Shown piece by piece: positions 9,303 through 18,933 of a stretch of DNA of 64,000 nucleotides. A program made the translations under genes and the position numbers. The stretch lies in assembly GCA_001306305.2 (NCBI GenBank), contig CP155577.1:930001-994000 (forward strand), in the 5' to 3' direction. Source of the stretch: Citromicrobium bathyomarinum. GTDB lineage: Bacteria; Pseudomonadota; Alphaproteobacteria; Sphingomonadales; Sphingomonadaceae. A model generated the notes under the pieces. It was given only the letters and a program-made list of their open reading frames with translations, did no database searches and had not been told where the DNA came from. Each line of letters opens with the position of its first letter. Within the stretch, counting starts at the first letter, position 1.

Positions 9303-9488
9303 ATGATCAAACTGGCTCTCATATGTCTCGTCGTCGCCGCTGTTGCCGCGATCCTTGGTTTCGGCGGCGTTGCCGGTGCCTTCGTCGATATCGCGATCTG
9401 GCTGGCGGTCATCGCCGCCGTCCTGTTCGTGATCTTCCTGGTGCTGGGCATTGTGGCCGGTAAGAAGGCCTCCGACGCGCTCGACTGA
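9303..9488 (+). CDS. DUF1328 (UPF0391) small membrane protein
   Basis: 61 aa with two hydrophobic helices separated by the conserved GFGGVAGAFVDIA turn, ending in a short basic/polar tail. The UPF0391/YtjA family is widespread in proteobacteria and often stress-induced; its molecular role is unknown. No Shine-Dalgarno sequence is visible, which agrees with the promoter placed directly upstream (leaderless start). Confidence 0.9.
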   Translation: MIKLALICLVVAAVAAILGFGGVAGAFVDIAIWLAVIAAVLFVIFLVLGIVAGKKASDALD

Positions 9489-9540
9489 TCCGGCGAGCGC
9501 TTTACGCCGGGCACCGCGTGCTCTACAGTCATGAACATCC

Positions 9541-9631
9541 CCGGGGAGCCTGCCGCGAAATCGCAGGTTGAGAGCGGAATAGACCGCGACCCGTCGAACC
9601 TGATCCCGGTAATACGGGCGGAGGGAGGGAG
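9541..9631 (+). ncRNA. TPP (THI-box) riboswitch
   Basis: It contains the conserved TPP aptamer blocks in order: GGGGAGCC, the GGTTGAGA segment of the pyrimidine-sensor helix, GACCC, GAACCTGATC, the GGTAATAC block and a closing GGAGGGA. It lies 60 nt upstream of thiC, the classic target. Binding of thiamine pyrophosphate is expected to turn thiC expression off. Confidence 0.93.
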
Positions 9632-9663
9632 CGGTTTTCGGAAAAACTCCCGGCCTCCGCCCT

Positions 9664-12102
<2,439 letters not shown>

Positions 12103-12133
12103 ACGGCGGTGACGATAGGAGGCGGGGCGACGA

Positions 12134-12715
12134 ATGACCGAATACCTGATCTTCTTCGCCATCGTGTTCGGCGTGAACCTGCTCCCCGCGTTCGGGCCGC
12201 CGACCTGGTCGATCATCGCGCTCTATACGCTCAGCGGAGATCTGGCGCTGCCGATCCTCGTTCCCGTGGGCGCGCTGGCGGCGGCATCGGGGCGCTTGCT
12301 GCTCGGCCTCGCCACGCGCTATCTGGGCGCAAGGTTCCTCTCCGCGCGCACGCAGGACAATCTGGCGGCGGCGCGCGAAGCGCTCGAGAAGCGGCGCGGC
12401 AGCACGCTGCTGGGGCTCGGCCTGTTCGCGCTCTCCCCGCTGCCATCGGCGCAATTGTTCATGGCCGCGGGCCTCGCCCGGATGCGCCTGCTGCCCTTCA
12501 CCGCGGCGTTCTTCGCCGGCCGGTTCGTCTCCTACACGATCTACGGCGTCACCGCGCACACCATCCGCGCGACCAGCCTGGGCGAGGTCATCCGCAGCGG
12601 CCTCACCAGCCCGTGGGGCATCGCGCTGCAGGTCGCGATGCTGGCGGGGATCGTCGCGCTGACCCGGATCGACTGGCGCAAGCGGCTGGGCGGCGGCGAC
12701 ACGCCCGAAGGCTGA
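12134..12715 (+). CDS. DedA/VTT-like integral membrane protein
   Basis: 193 aa, ATG at 12134 after AGGAGG. Five or so hydrophobic helices; FALSPLPSAQLFMAAGLARM followed by a FFAGRFVSY segment resembles the re-entrant and glycine-helix region of VTT/DedA-like proteins, though similarity by eye is weak. Likely an inner membrane protein of unknown substrate. It lies 31 nt after the secreted orphan and may belong to the thiC transcript. Confidence 0.7.
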   Translation: MTEYLIFFAIVFGVNLLPAFGPPTWSIIALYTLSGDLALPILVPVGALAAASGRLLLGLATRYLGARFLSARTQDNLAAAREALEKRRGSTLLGLGLFALSPLPSAQLFMAAGLARMRLLPFTAAFFAGRFVSYTIYGVTAHTIRATSLGEVIRSGLTSPWGIALQVAMLAGIVALTRIDWRKRLGGGDTPEG

Positions 12716-12825
12716 GCGCGCCCAGTGCCGCCGGTCCGCCTGGGAGCGGCTTTCGCAGAGCCGCCGCTTGACCTTCGCACCCGCGCGCGGTTGCATCGGC
12801 CACCTGATAGAGAGGGGGCTGTCCG

Positions 12826-13380
12826 ATGAACTCCAATCGCCTGAATTCCGCGCGGTCTAACCCTCCGCGCACCGCCTGTCTCGCGCTGGCCGCGGCGCTG
12901 CTGTGCGGGGCCGTGCCGCTCGCCGCGCAGGAGGCTCCGCCGCGCGATTATGGCGAGGTGACCGCCGACAACACGCCGCTCGCCGCCGCCTATATCGCCG
13001 CCTACACCTCGCGCGACTGGGACGCGCTGGAGCCGCTGCTCGCAGAGCAGGCCAGCTTCCGCGACCCGACCGCCACGCTGGTGTTCGGCGGGGTGGAATC
13101 GCAGGGCCGCGCCGCGATCATGGAGCGGTTTCGCGTCGGTTACGCGGGCATCACGCACATGGAGTTCACGCCTTTCCGCCAGATCGTCTCGGGCGATGTC
13201 GCGGTGGCCGAAGGCGCACTCCACTGGGGCCTCGACCTCGGCGAGGGCAAGGCGGTGGACAGCGTGACGCCGATGGTGATCGTGCTGACGCTGCAAGACG
13301 GCAAGGTGATCGAGCACCGCGACTACGTCGACTACGCCCCGTTTCTGGAGGGGGTGCGCGAGGTGCGGGCTGGGGGGTAG
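12826..13380 (+). CDS. Secreted NTF2/SnoaL-like domain protein
   Basis: 184 aa; ATG at 12826 after GAGAGGGGG. A signal peptide ends near PLAAQ. The mature chain (YIAAYTSRDWDALEPLLAEQ, FRDPT, then a beta-rich C-terminal half with EHRDYVDYAPFLE) matches the NTF2-like/SnoaL fold, a small cone-shaped pocket used for binding or isomerisation. Substrate unknown. Its end abuts a relic of a thiC 3' end and the IS5 element. Confidence 0.8.
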   Translation: MNSNRLNSARSNPPRTACLALAAALLCGAVPLAAQEAPPRDYGEVTADNTPLAAAYIAAYTSRDWDALEPLLAEQASFRDPTATLVFGGVESQGRAAIMERFRVGYAGITHMEFTPFRQIVSGDVAVAEGALHWGLDLGEGKAVDSVTPMVIVLTLQDGKVIEHRDYVDYAPFLEGVREVRAGG

Positions 13381-13394
13381 GCTGGGGGCTGGGC

Positions 13395-13457
13395 TTCGCG
13401 GCGAAGCAGAACGCGGATAACTATCTGGCGAGCGAGAACATCAAGCACGAGACCTAA
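13395..13457 (+). pseudogene. Remnant of a second thiC 3' end
   Basis: In frame, this stretch reads FAAKQNADNYLASENIKHE before its stop, matching thiC residues around 576-594 ([19 protein letters not shown]) at 14 of 19 positions; the DNA is about 80% identical to 11417-11475. The upstream catalytic part and the downstream ThiC tail are missing. The TAA stop coincides with the IS target duplication and was therefore present before insertion. Confidence 0.7.
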
Positions 13458-14412
13458 GAGCCTGTCTTCAAAAGTAGTTGGGAGATATCAGCTGGTTGCG
13501 CTTGACGCGCTGGTGCATCGCTGATTCCGGGGTTTCGCCAGAAACGACCGAGGAATAAGCGATGTGGACCGATACCTCCCGGCAGCAGCATAGCCGCCCG
13601 GGTCTACGTTATCCAAGCGATTTGCGCGATGCCGAGTGGGCCTTGATCGAGCCTCTGTTGCCGCCCGCGAAACCTGGCGGCAGGCCGCGCTGCGCCGACC
13701 TGCGCGAGGTGATGAACGCGATCCTCTATCTGGCAACAAGCGGTTGCCAATGGCGGATGCTGCCCAAGGATTTCCCTCCGCTCTCGACGGTTCAACGCTA
13801 TTTCTATGCCTGGCGCGACAGCGGCCTATGGCAGACGATCAATCACCTGCTGGTGATGGCTGCGCGCCAGATCGAAGGGCGCGAGGCCAGCCCCAGCGCC
13901 GGGGTGATCGATAGCCAGAGCGTCAAGACCACCGAGAGTGGCGGCCCACGGGGCTACGATGCGGGCAAGAAGATCATGGGACGCAAGCGTCACATCATCA
14001 CCGATACGCTCGGACTGATGTTGTTCGTCACCATCCACGCTGCCAGCATTCAGGATCGCGACGGGGCGGTCGATCTCATCAAGGCAATCCGCTACCGCTT
14101 CCCGTGGCTGCGCCACCTCTTCGCCGATGGGGGCTACGCAGGCGACAAGCTCATCGGCGCGCTTCAAGGGCATGGGCAATGGACGCTCGAGATCGTGCGC
14201 CGCTGCGACACCGCCAGGGGCTTTGTTCTGCTCCCGCGCCGCTGGGTGGTCGAGCGCACCTTCGCCTGGCTCGGCAGATGTCGACGGCTCGCAAAGGACT
14301 GGGAAAGAACTATCGAAAGTTCCACCGCATGGACTACCATCGCCCACATCCGCCGCCTCACCCGCCTCATCGCAAGCCACTGCCAGATCGCATAAACTTC
14401 TGAGTCAGGCTC
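13458..14412 (+). mobile_element. Complete IS5-family insertion sequence (about 955 bp)
   Basis: The left end GAGCCTGTCT and the right end AGTCAGGCTC are imperfect inverted repeats (GAGCCTG and CAGGCTC exact). TAA directly flanks both ends (13455-13457 and 14413-14415), a 3-bp target duplication as in the IS1031 group. The element carries one intact DDE transposase. Intact ends, target duplication and gene suggest a fairly recent insertion. Confidence 0.9.
13562..14395 (+). CDS. IS5-family DDE transposase
   Basis: 277 aa in one frame. The N-terminal part (YPSDLRDAEWALIEPLLPP) is the typical IS5-group insertion domain. The catalytic triad is visible as Asp117 (VIDSQS), Asp189 (FADGGYAGD) and Glu231 (WVVERTFAW), and a conserved RRL/KDWE region follows. 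No frameshift, so probably active. It lies wholly between the element's inverted repeats. Confidence 0.95.
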   Translation: MWTDTSRQQHSRPGLRYPSDLRDAEWALIEPLLPPAKPGGRPRCADLREVMNAILYLATSGCQWRMLPKDFPPLSTVQRYFYAWRDSGLWQTINHLLVMAARQIEGREASPSAGVIDSQSVKTTESGGPRGYDAGKKIMGRKRHIITDTLGLMLFVTIHAASIQDRDGAVDLIKAIRYRFPWLRHLFADGGYAGDKLIGALQGHGQWTLEIVRRCDTARGFVLLPRRWVVERTFAWLGRCRRLAKDWERTIESSTAWTTIAHIRRLTRLIASHCQIA

Positions 14413-14415
14413 TAA
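14413..14415. repeat. Right copy of the 3-bp IS target duplication (TAA)
   Basis: It matches TAA at 13455-13457 on the other side of the element; CAGGCTC ends at 14412. Confidence 0.75.
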
Positions 14416-14523
14416 GTGCGGGACGCCAAGTAAGCCGGTGGGAAGACGGGAGCACGATTGCAGAAAGGTCTTACCGCCGTTACCTCTTACGCGAAGAGCA
14501 CTATACAGAGAGACCGTTTGTAA

Positions 14524-15261
14524 ATGGGCGGCTACCGAAGACCTTCATTGCCGAATGCCGTCGCGCGACAATTGAGGCAGGCAGCTGGCTTTGGATGTGC
14601 GCGTTGCGGACATCCTTACATTGAATATCACCATATTATACCGTGGTCGGAGGAGCAGCATTTTCGTCCGTCCGACATGGTTGCGCTATGTGGAAATTGC
14701 CACCCAGCTGTCGCTAATTGGGCGCGGGATCGTCAATACGAATTGAAATATGCACCCTACAATATCTCACAAGGTAAGATGCAGGGGGCGCTAGACTACG
14801 ACAAACGTACCTTAAATTTTAAGGTCGGAGGGACTCGATATGAAGAAACGCCTACAATTTTGCAATTTTATGATACACCAATCATTAAGTGCCGCCTTGA
14901 TGAAGGGCAGGCGAAAGTCAGCCTAGTAATTTTGGATGAAACATTTCATCAAGTTCTTGTGATCGAGGACAATGTGATACGGTTTCGTGTCGATGACCTT
15001 TGGGATTTTGAATACGGCCATCGGCATGCAGTGGCCCGTCGCGGAAAGGGGGATGTGATCCTCCGTATGGACTTTCGCGGGGACGAAGCGATCATTGAAG
15101 GCCGAATTTTTCTTGGTTGCGATAGGGTTGATCTGAGCCCTGATCGAATGACCATGCCGCGGGGTATGCAAGTTGCTGGAGGCCACGTGCGACAATGCGC
15201 GGTCGGTATCCAAATTGGCGATCCAGAAGTTGCACTGCCTGTTCGTTGCCGATTGTCTTAG
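14524..15261 (+). CDS. HNH endonuclease domain protein, horizontally acquired look
   Basis: 245 aa. The N-terminal third has Cys25-x2-Cys28, His36-His37 and Cys56-x2-Cys59-His60, i.e. an HNH/ββα-metal nuclease with a structural zinc site. The remaining about 170 residues form an unrecognised beta-rich domain. The gene is clearly AT-richer than its neighbours and uses many A/T-ending codons, suggesting transfer from another source. It has no strong Shine-Dalgarno. It lies 109 nt right of the IS element. A defence or homing role is possible but not shown. Confidence 0.75.
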   Translation: MGGYRRPSLPNAVARQLRQAAGFGCARCGHPYIEYHHIIPWSEEQHFRPSDMVALCGNCHPAVANWARDRQYELKYAPYNISQGKMQGALDYDKRTLNFKVGGTRYEETPTILQFYDTPIIKCRLDEGQAKVSLVILDETFHQVLVIEDNVIRFRVDDLWDFEYGHRHAVARRGKGDVILRMDFRGDEAIIEGRIFLGCDRVDLSPDRMTMPRGMQVAGGHVRQCAVGIQIGDPEVALPVRCRLS

Positions 15262-15335
15262 GATCAAACGGACGGTGTGCCATCCTCACTCTGAACACGC
15301 ATGGTGCTCCAATCAAATATCGTTATAACATCCGT

Positions 15336-15575
15336 ATGAACAAGCCGCTCAAGATCACTAAGATCGGCAATTCCGCCGGGATCGTCCTGCCCAAGGAGGT
15401 GCTGGCGCGTCTGCGGGTCGGGCCGGGGGATCAGCTCTATCTTTCCGAAGCGCCGGACGGGGTACGGCTGACGGCGGTCGATCCGGATTTCTCTGTTTCT
15501 TGGGCCGCGAAGATGGATGCTGCCGAGGCGATCATGCGCGAGGATCGCGATATCCTGCGCGAACTGGCGAAGTGA
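15336..15575 (+). CDS. AbrB/MazE-type antitoxin
   Basis: 79 aa. The N-terminal MNKPLKITKIGNSAGIVLPK is the classic SpoVT-AbrB swapped-hairpin DNA-binding domain of antitoxins; the C-terminal about 35 residues are acidic/amphipathic, as needed to clamp a toxin. ATG at 15336 is chosen because the domain begins there. The Doc-like toxin follows after a 117-nt palindromic repeat. It is expected to neutralise the toxin and repress its own promoter. Confidence 0.88.
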   Translation: MNKPLKITKIGNSAGIVLPKEVLARLRVGPGDQLYLSEAPDGVRLTAVDPDFSVSWAAKMDAAEAIMREDRDILRELAK

Positions 15576-15690
15576 TCCTCCCCTCCTTTTCAAAGGAGGG
15601 GATTGAGGGGTGGTATTGCGACCGCAAGGTCGCAAATACTCGCTTCGTCCGCCACCACCCCCAACCCCTCCTCTGAAGAGGAGGGGGCTT
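15576..15690. repeat. Palindromic repeat element between antitoxin and toxin
   Basis: A compound of three stem-loops: CCCCTCC...GGAGGGG (15580-15601), a long-range GGGGTGGT/ACCACCCC pair enclosing GCGACC...GGTCGC, and CCCCTCCTCT...AGAGGAGGGG at the right end. It occupies the whole gap between the AbrB-type antitoxin gene and the fic/doc gene. The right arm's GAGGGGG lies 5 nt from the GTG start of doc. Confidence 0.8.
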
Positions 15691-15692
15691 CG

Positions 15693-16082
15693 GTGACCGC
15701 CCGCAAAGAACCCCAATGGCTCTCGCTCGACCTCGCGCTCGCCATCCATGATCGCCAGTTGGCCGAACATGGCGGGCCTACGGGCGTGCGCGATCAGGGG
15801 ATGCTTGAAAGCGCGCTGGCCCGTCCGCTCAACCAGTGGACCTATGGCGAGGATGATCTGTGCGCGCCCGCCGCCGCCTACGCCTATGGCATCGCCCTCA
15901 ACCATCCCTTTGCCGACGGCAATAAGCGCACGGCGTGGGTGTTTGCGCGCCTGTTCCTAAGGCTGAACGGGCAGGCCCTATCTTTTGCGCCGAGGGATGC
16001 GATCGATATCGTGCTGGCGCTGGCCGCAGGCGAACTTTCGGAAGACGAGTTGGCCGACTGTTTCCGCCAGCACCTCGCCTAA
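15693..16082 (+). CDS. doc: Doc/Fic-family toxin (death-on-curing)
   Basis: 129 aa from GTG at 15693; the frame continues upstream only through the repeat, and GAGGGGG 5 nt upstream serves as ribosome-binding site. The Fic motif HPFADGNKR (His71) is intact. Doc proteins of this length are toxins; phage P1 Doc phosphorylates EF-Tu and stops translation. Pairing with an AbrB-type rather than Phd antitoxin is a known alternative arrangement. The stop overlaps the convergent YaiI-like gene by 4 nt. Confidence 0.9.
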   Translation: MTARKEPQWLSLDLALAIHDRQLAEHGGPTGVRDQGMLESALARPLNQWTYGEDDLCAPAAAYAYGIALNHPFADGNKRTAWVFARLFLRLNGQALSFAPRDAIDIVLALAAGELSEDELADCFRQHLA

Positions 16083-16555
16083 CTCCGCCCCATCCCCACC
16101 AGCACCCGGTCCAACGCCTGAAGGAACCGCGACCGGTCCGCCTTCCCGAACGGCGGCGGGCCGCCACCAACGCTATCCATCCCGGCGCGCAGGTCTTCCA
16201 TGATGGCGCGGGTGGCGATCGCGCTGCCGATGCTGGCGGCGTCGAAGCTCTTGCCGTTGTGGCGCAGCACTAACGCGCCCGCCTTGAGGCAGCGCTCGGC
16301 CAGCAGGATGTCGGCGGTGATGACCACGGTCCCTGGGCTGGCATTCTCCGCGATCCAGTCGTCCGCCGCGTCGAAGCCATCCGAGACCACCACGCGCTTG
16401 ACCCGCTCGCTCACCGGCACGCGGAAGGGGCTGTTGCTGACCACGCGGACATGCGCCTTGTGGCGCGCGGCCACGCGGTAGATTTCCTCCTTCACCGGGC
16501 AGGCGTCGGCATCGACCAGAATGGCGGGGTGCGGGATGGTGGTGGGTTCGCTCAC
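16079..16555 (-). CDS. YaiI/YqxD family protein (UPF0178)
   Basis: 158 aa; starts with GTG at 16555. ILVDADACPVKEEIYRVAARH at the N-terminus, VVITADILLAERCL in the middle and the GGPPPFGKADRSRFLQALDR end are the family signature. The fold is related to NYN/PIN nucleases with conserved acidic residues; its function is not established. Convergent overlap of 4 nt with the doc gene. Confidence 0.92.
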   Translation of the reverse strand: MSEPTTIPHPAILVDADACPVKEEIYRVAARHKAHVRVVSNSPFRVPVSERVKRVVVSDGFDAADDWIAENASPGTVVITADILLAERCLKAGALVLRHNGKSFDAASIGSAIATRAIMEDLRAGMDSVGGGPPPFGKADRSRFLQALDRVLVGMGRS

Positions 16556-16629
16556 GCGGGGTCTCCTAGCGAAGATCGCGGCGTCGCCAAAACTTTCCTA
16601 CTCCGCGCAAATCTGCCTTAACCTCTCCG

Positions 16630-17226
16630 ATGAGCGCCTCCGACAAACCCCGCCCGTCCGCCGTTTCCTCGCAAGTCCGCGACGTCCCGCCGGAAGACCG
16701 CTGGGACAGGCGCAAGATGGCGGAGTTCCTGCGCGTGCTCGCGGCGACGCAGCAGGTGACGGCGGCGGCGAAGGCGGTCGGCATGTCGCGCCAGTCGGCG
16801 TACCGCTTGCGCAACCGGCAGAAAGGCGAGCCGTTCGATATCGCGTGGGAGGCGGCGTTCCAGCATGGCTACGACGCGCTGCATCAGGCCGCGCTCGAAC
16901 GCGCATTGCACGGGGTGGAGGAGCCGGTGTTTCACGGCGGGGAGCAGGTCGGCACGCGGCGGCGGTATGACGAGCGGCTGACCGTCTTCCTCCTCGCGCG
17001 CCGCAACGCGCTCGGCGCGCAGCGGCTGTCGCGCTATGGCGTGGCGGCGGAGTTCTGGTCCGAACGGTGGGAGCAAATGCTCGACCGGATCGAGCATGGG
17101 CCGATCGTGTGGCAGGACGAGGACGGCACGCGGCTGCTCGACGATGATACCAAGCGGGCGAAGGATATCGAGGCGCGCCACATGCTCGACGCGAGCGAAG
17201 ATCGCGCGCGCAACGGCTCGCGATAG
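16630..17226 (+). CDS. Helix-turn-helix protein of unknown function
   Basis: 198 aa. Residues about 32-65 (EFLRVLAATQQVTAAAKAVG then MSRQSAYRLRNRQ) form a homeodomain/terminase-small-subunit-like HTH. A long, charged, helical region follows with Trp-rich patches (FWSERWEQMLDRIE). No transmembrane part. It could be a regulator or a domesticated phage terminase small subunit; no phage genes are nearby. Confidence 0.7.
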   Translation: MSASDKPRPSAVSSQVRDVPPEDRWDRRKMAEFLRVLAATQQVTAAAKAVGMSRQSAYRLRNRQKGEPFDIAWEAAFQHGYDALHQAALERALHGVEEPVFHGGEQVGTRRRYDERLTVFLLARRNALGAQRLSRYGVAAEFWSERWEQMLDRIEHGPIVWQDEDGTRLLDDDTKRAKDIEARHMLDASEDRARNGSR

Positions 17227-17417
17227 AATGGCGGGCGATTTGCGCGATGTGTCACCCTGCGGGCGATGGCCGCGGGTGAAAACCGTTTTTCGACAGTGGT
17301 TTATGCCGCGCAAGATGTGCTCGGCGAGGGGGTGACAGGTGGGTGACACGTGTCACCCTGTCGCCGCCGCGCTTTCGCCGCCACGCCGCAGCCCGGGCGG
17401 GGCGGGTGTAGGCTACG

Positions 17418-17452
17418 AAAAAGCCCGCCCGGCGGGTCTGCGCGGGCGGGCC
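17418..17452 (-). terminator. Intrinsic terminator of the PRC-barrel lipoprotein gene
   Basis: Read on the minus strand, GCCCGCCC (17444-17451) pairs with GGGCGGGC (17423-17430) and is followed by five T. It lies 22 nt beyond the stop codon at 17474. Confidence 0.8.
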
Positions 17453-17473
17453 CTGTGGAGGGTGGGGGTGCGC

Positions 17474-17905
17474 CTACATTCCCGCCGCGGGCATCTGCGC
17501 ATCGGGCAGGGCGGCGAGGTCCTGCGCGGTCATTTCGGTCTGCACATCCTTGTCGTCGCCATCCATCCGCATGCTCAGCCCGTCGAGCGGGATCATCACG
17601 AAGCGATCGGGATCGGTGTTGTCCAGTTCGACGAACAGCCCGTCGACCGCGCCCGATGCATCGCGGTGGACCGCTTCGATATCGCCCAGCTCGGTGCCGT
17701 CGGCGGCGACCAGGTCGGCATCGATCAGCTGCAGCTCGGTCATTCCCAGCGCGGCCTCTTCCATGCCCGCCGCAGCGGCGCTCTGTTCGGCCTGCGCCTC
17801 CATCCGGTCCTCGGCCACGTCGGCCTGCTTCTCGGCCTCGGACTCGCAGGCGGTGATCGCCAGCGCGGCGAGCGGGAGGGCGGCGAGTTTGAGAATCTGC
17901 ATCAT
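17474..17905 (-). CDS. PRC-barrel domain lipoprotein
   Basis: 143 aa from ATG at 17905 (ATGATG; GAGGAG 4-7 nt upstream). The signal sequence ends in the lipobox ITAC. An Ala/Glu-rich helix (EKQADVAEDRMEAQAEQSAA) is followed by a PRC-barrel-like beta domain (LIDADLVAADGTELGDIEAV, then FVELDNTDPDRFVMIPLDGL). PRC-barrel proteins in alphaproteobacteria are often stress-induced envelope proteins. It is preceded by an EcfG-type promoter and ended by an intrinsic terminator, so it is probably monocistronic. Confidence 0.82.
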   Translation of the reverse strand: MMQILKLAALPLAALAITACESEAEKQADVAEDRMEAQAEQSAAAAGMEEAALGMTELQLIDADLVAADGTELGDIEAVHRDASGAVDGLFVELDNTDPDRFVMIPLDGLSMRMDGDDKDVQTEMTAQDLAALPDAQMPAAGM

Positions 17906-17930
17906 CTGTCTCCTCTTGTACGGGGCGACC

Positions 17931-17956
17931 AACGGCGCGAGCGGGGATCGCGTTCC
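17931..17956 (-). promoter_or_regulatory. EcfG-type general stress promoter for the PRC-barrel gene
   Basis: On the minus strand GGAAC (complement of 17952-17956), a 17-nt spacer and CGTT (complement of 17931-17934) match the EcfG consensus. The start codon lies 25 nt downstream of the -10 element, leaving room for the GAGGAG site. Confidence 0.72.
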
Positions 17957-18221
17957 GACGCTCGCAGGGCGGGGTGGCGAGGGGGCGCGCAAGAGATGAG
18001 GCAATGGGGATTAGGTAATTGCGCCGATCGGTGCTACATAAGCCTCGCTGACGTCGAAATTTGCGACGGACTTCGGAATTTGCCTCGCCGCTTGCCCCTG
18101 CTTACCCGCCCGGGCCCCGGCGTAAACCAGACGACGTTTTCCTTTCATCGGACGATTTGACGCAAAACCCTGCGCGCAATTTCGCGCGAGGGGCCTTCAT
18201 TGTTCTTGAAAGGAACATCAC
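17957..18221 (+). other. Long leader/intergenic region upstream of the cold-shock gene
   Basis: No protein gene. The last about 60 nt include a GC-rich stem-loop (around 18168-18193, TGCGCGC against GCGCG) and a T-rich tract before the AAAGGAAC site in front of the ATG at 18222. Long structured leaders are usual for cspA-type mRNAs, where they act as thermosensors; here that is inference. Confidence 0.4.
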
Positions 18222-18434
18222 ATGGCCAAGACTGGCACCGTAAAATTCTTTAACAGCGACAAGGGCTTCGGCTTCATCCAGCCGGACGACGGCTCGGCCG
18301 ACAGCTTCGTGCACATCACCGCCGTCCAGGCGGCCGGGATGCAGGGCCTCGATAAGGACCAGCGTCTCAACTACGAAGTCGAGCAGGGCCGTAATGGCAA
18401 GGAAAGCGCCGTGAACCTCTCGGCCGCCGACTGA
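18222..18434 (+). CDS. Cold-shock domain protein
   Basis: 70 aa, one complete CSD. RNA-binding motifs RNP1 (KGFGFIQ, residues about 14-20) and RNP2 (SFVHI, about 28-32) are intact. It binds single-stranded RNA/DNA and acts as an RNA chaperone. ATG is preceded by AAAGGAAC. A strong terminator follows at once, so the gene is monocistronic. Which CspA paralogue it is cannot be determined. Confidence 0.97.
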   Translation: MAKTGTVKFFNSDKGFGFIQPDDGSADSFVHITAVQAAGMQGLDKDQRLNYEVEQGRNGKESAVNLSAAD

Positions 18435-18443
18435 TCATCGCGA

Positions 18444-18479
18444 GGGCGTCGCTTCACACCGAAGCGGCGCCCTTTCTCT
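18444..18479 (+). terminator. Intrinsic terminator of the cold-shock gene
   Basis: GGGCGTCGCTTC (18444-18455) pairs with GAAGCGGCGCCC (18461-18472) with one G-U pair, followed by TTTCTCTTT. Confidence 0.9.
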
Positions 18480-18508
18480 TTCACCCACCCCCCGCCGGAG
18501 GACGCCCC

Positions 18509-18709
18509 ATGAGTCAGAGCTACGAATTCTATTGCGCCCGCGCGGACCAGGCCGCCGCCGCCGCGGACAAGGCCGAACTCGCCAATGTGCGCGACCGCGA
18601 ACTGCGCGCCGAGAAGACCTGGCGCGGCCTTGCCGAACACGCCCGCGCCGTGGCCGAGGAACGCGCCAAGCTGGTGCGTGACAAGCAGGCGGAAGCCGAC
18701 GCGGCCTGA
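18509..18709 (+). CDS. Small highly charged helical protein, unknown
   Basis: 66 aa; ATG at 18509 with GGAGG 8 nt upstream. The sequence is almost entirely a predicted Ala/Glu/Lys/Arg amphipathic helix (DQAAAAADKAELANVRDRE onwards), rich enough for a coiled coil, with no membrane segment or signal. No family recognised. The good ribosome-binding site and matching codon use support a real gene. Confidence 0.65.
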   Translation: MSQSYEFYCARADQAAAAADKAELANVRDRELRAEKTWRGLAEHARAVAEERAKLVRDKQAEADAA

Positions 18710-18864
18710 GCCCGCTTTCCTACTCGCCCAAAATATGGCTTGTTCCGAGGGATGAGCCAGTGCCCACTATCCGTCCTTCTGTGCGCAGCTTTTGCGGTTC
18801 GGCATGATCCGCATGCGCCAGCCGGGCCTCCGCGCTTGGGCGGGAAGCGGCAATGGGCCGGGCG

Positions 18865-18890
18865 GGAACGCGCGCGGCCGGTTTTCCGTT
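18865..18890 (+). promoter_or_regulatory. EcfG-type general stress promoter for the DUF6491 gene
   Basis: GGAAC at 18865-18869, a 17-nt spacer and CGTT at 18887-18890 fit the EcfG consensus. The ATG of the lipoprotein gene is 43 nt downstream. Confidence 0.68.
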
Positions 18891-18933
18891 TTCAGAGCAT
18901 AACCGCGCTTACGCACCGCATAGGAGGTTCGTT

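Noticed and set aside
13458-14412. Interpretation of the IS element as having disrupted the thiC relic reading frame
   Set aside because: The TAA stop of the relic is itself the target duplication, so the frame already ended there before insertion.
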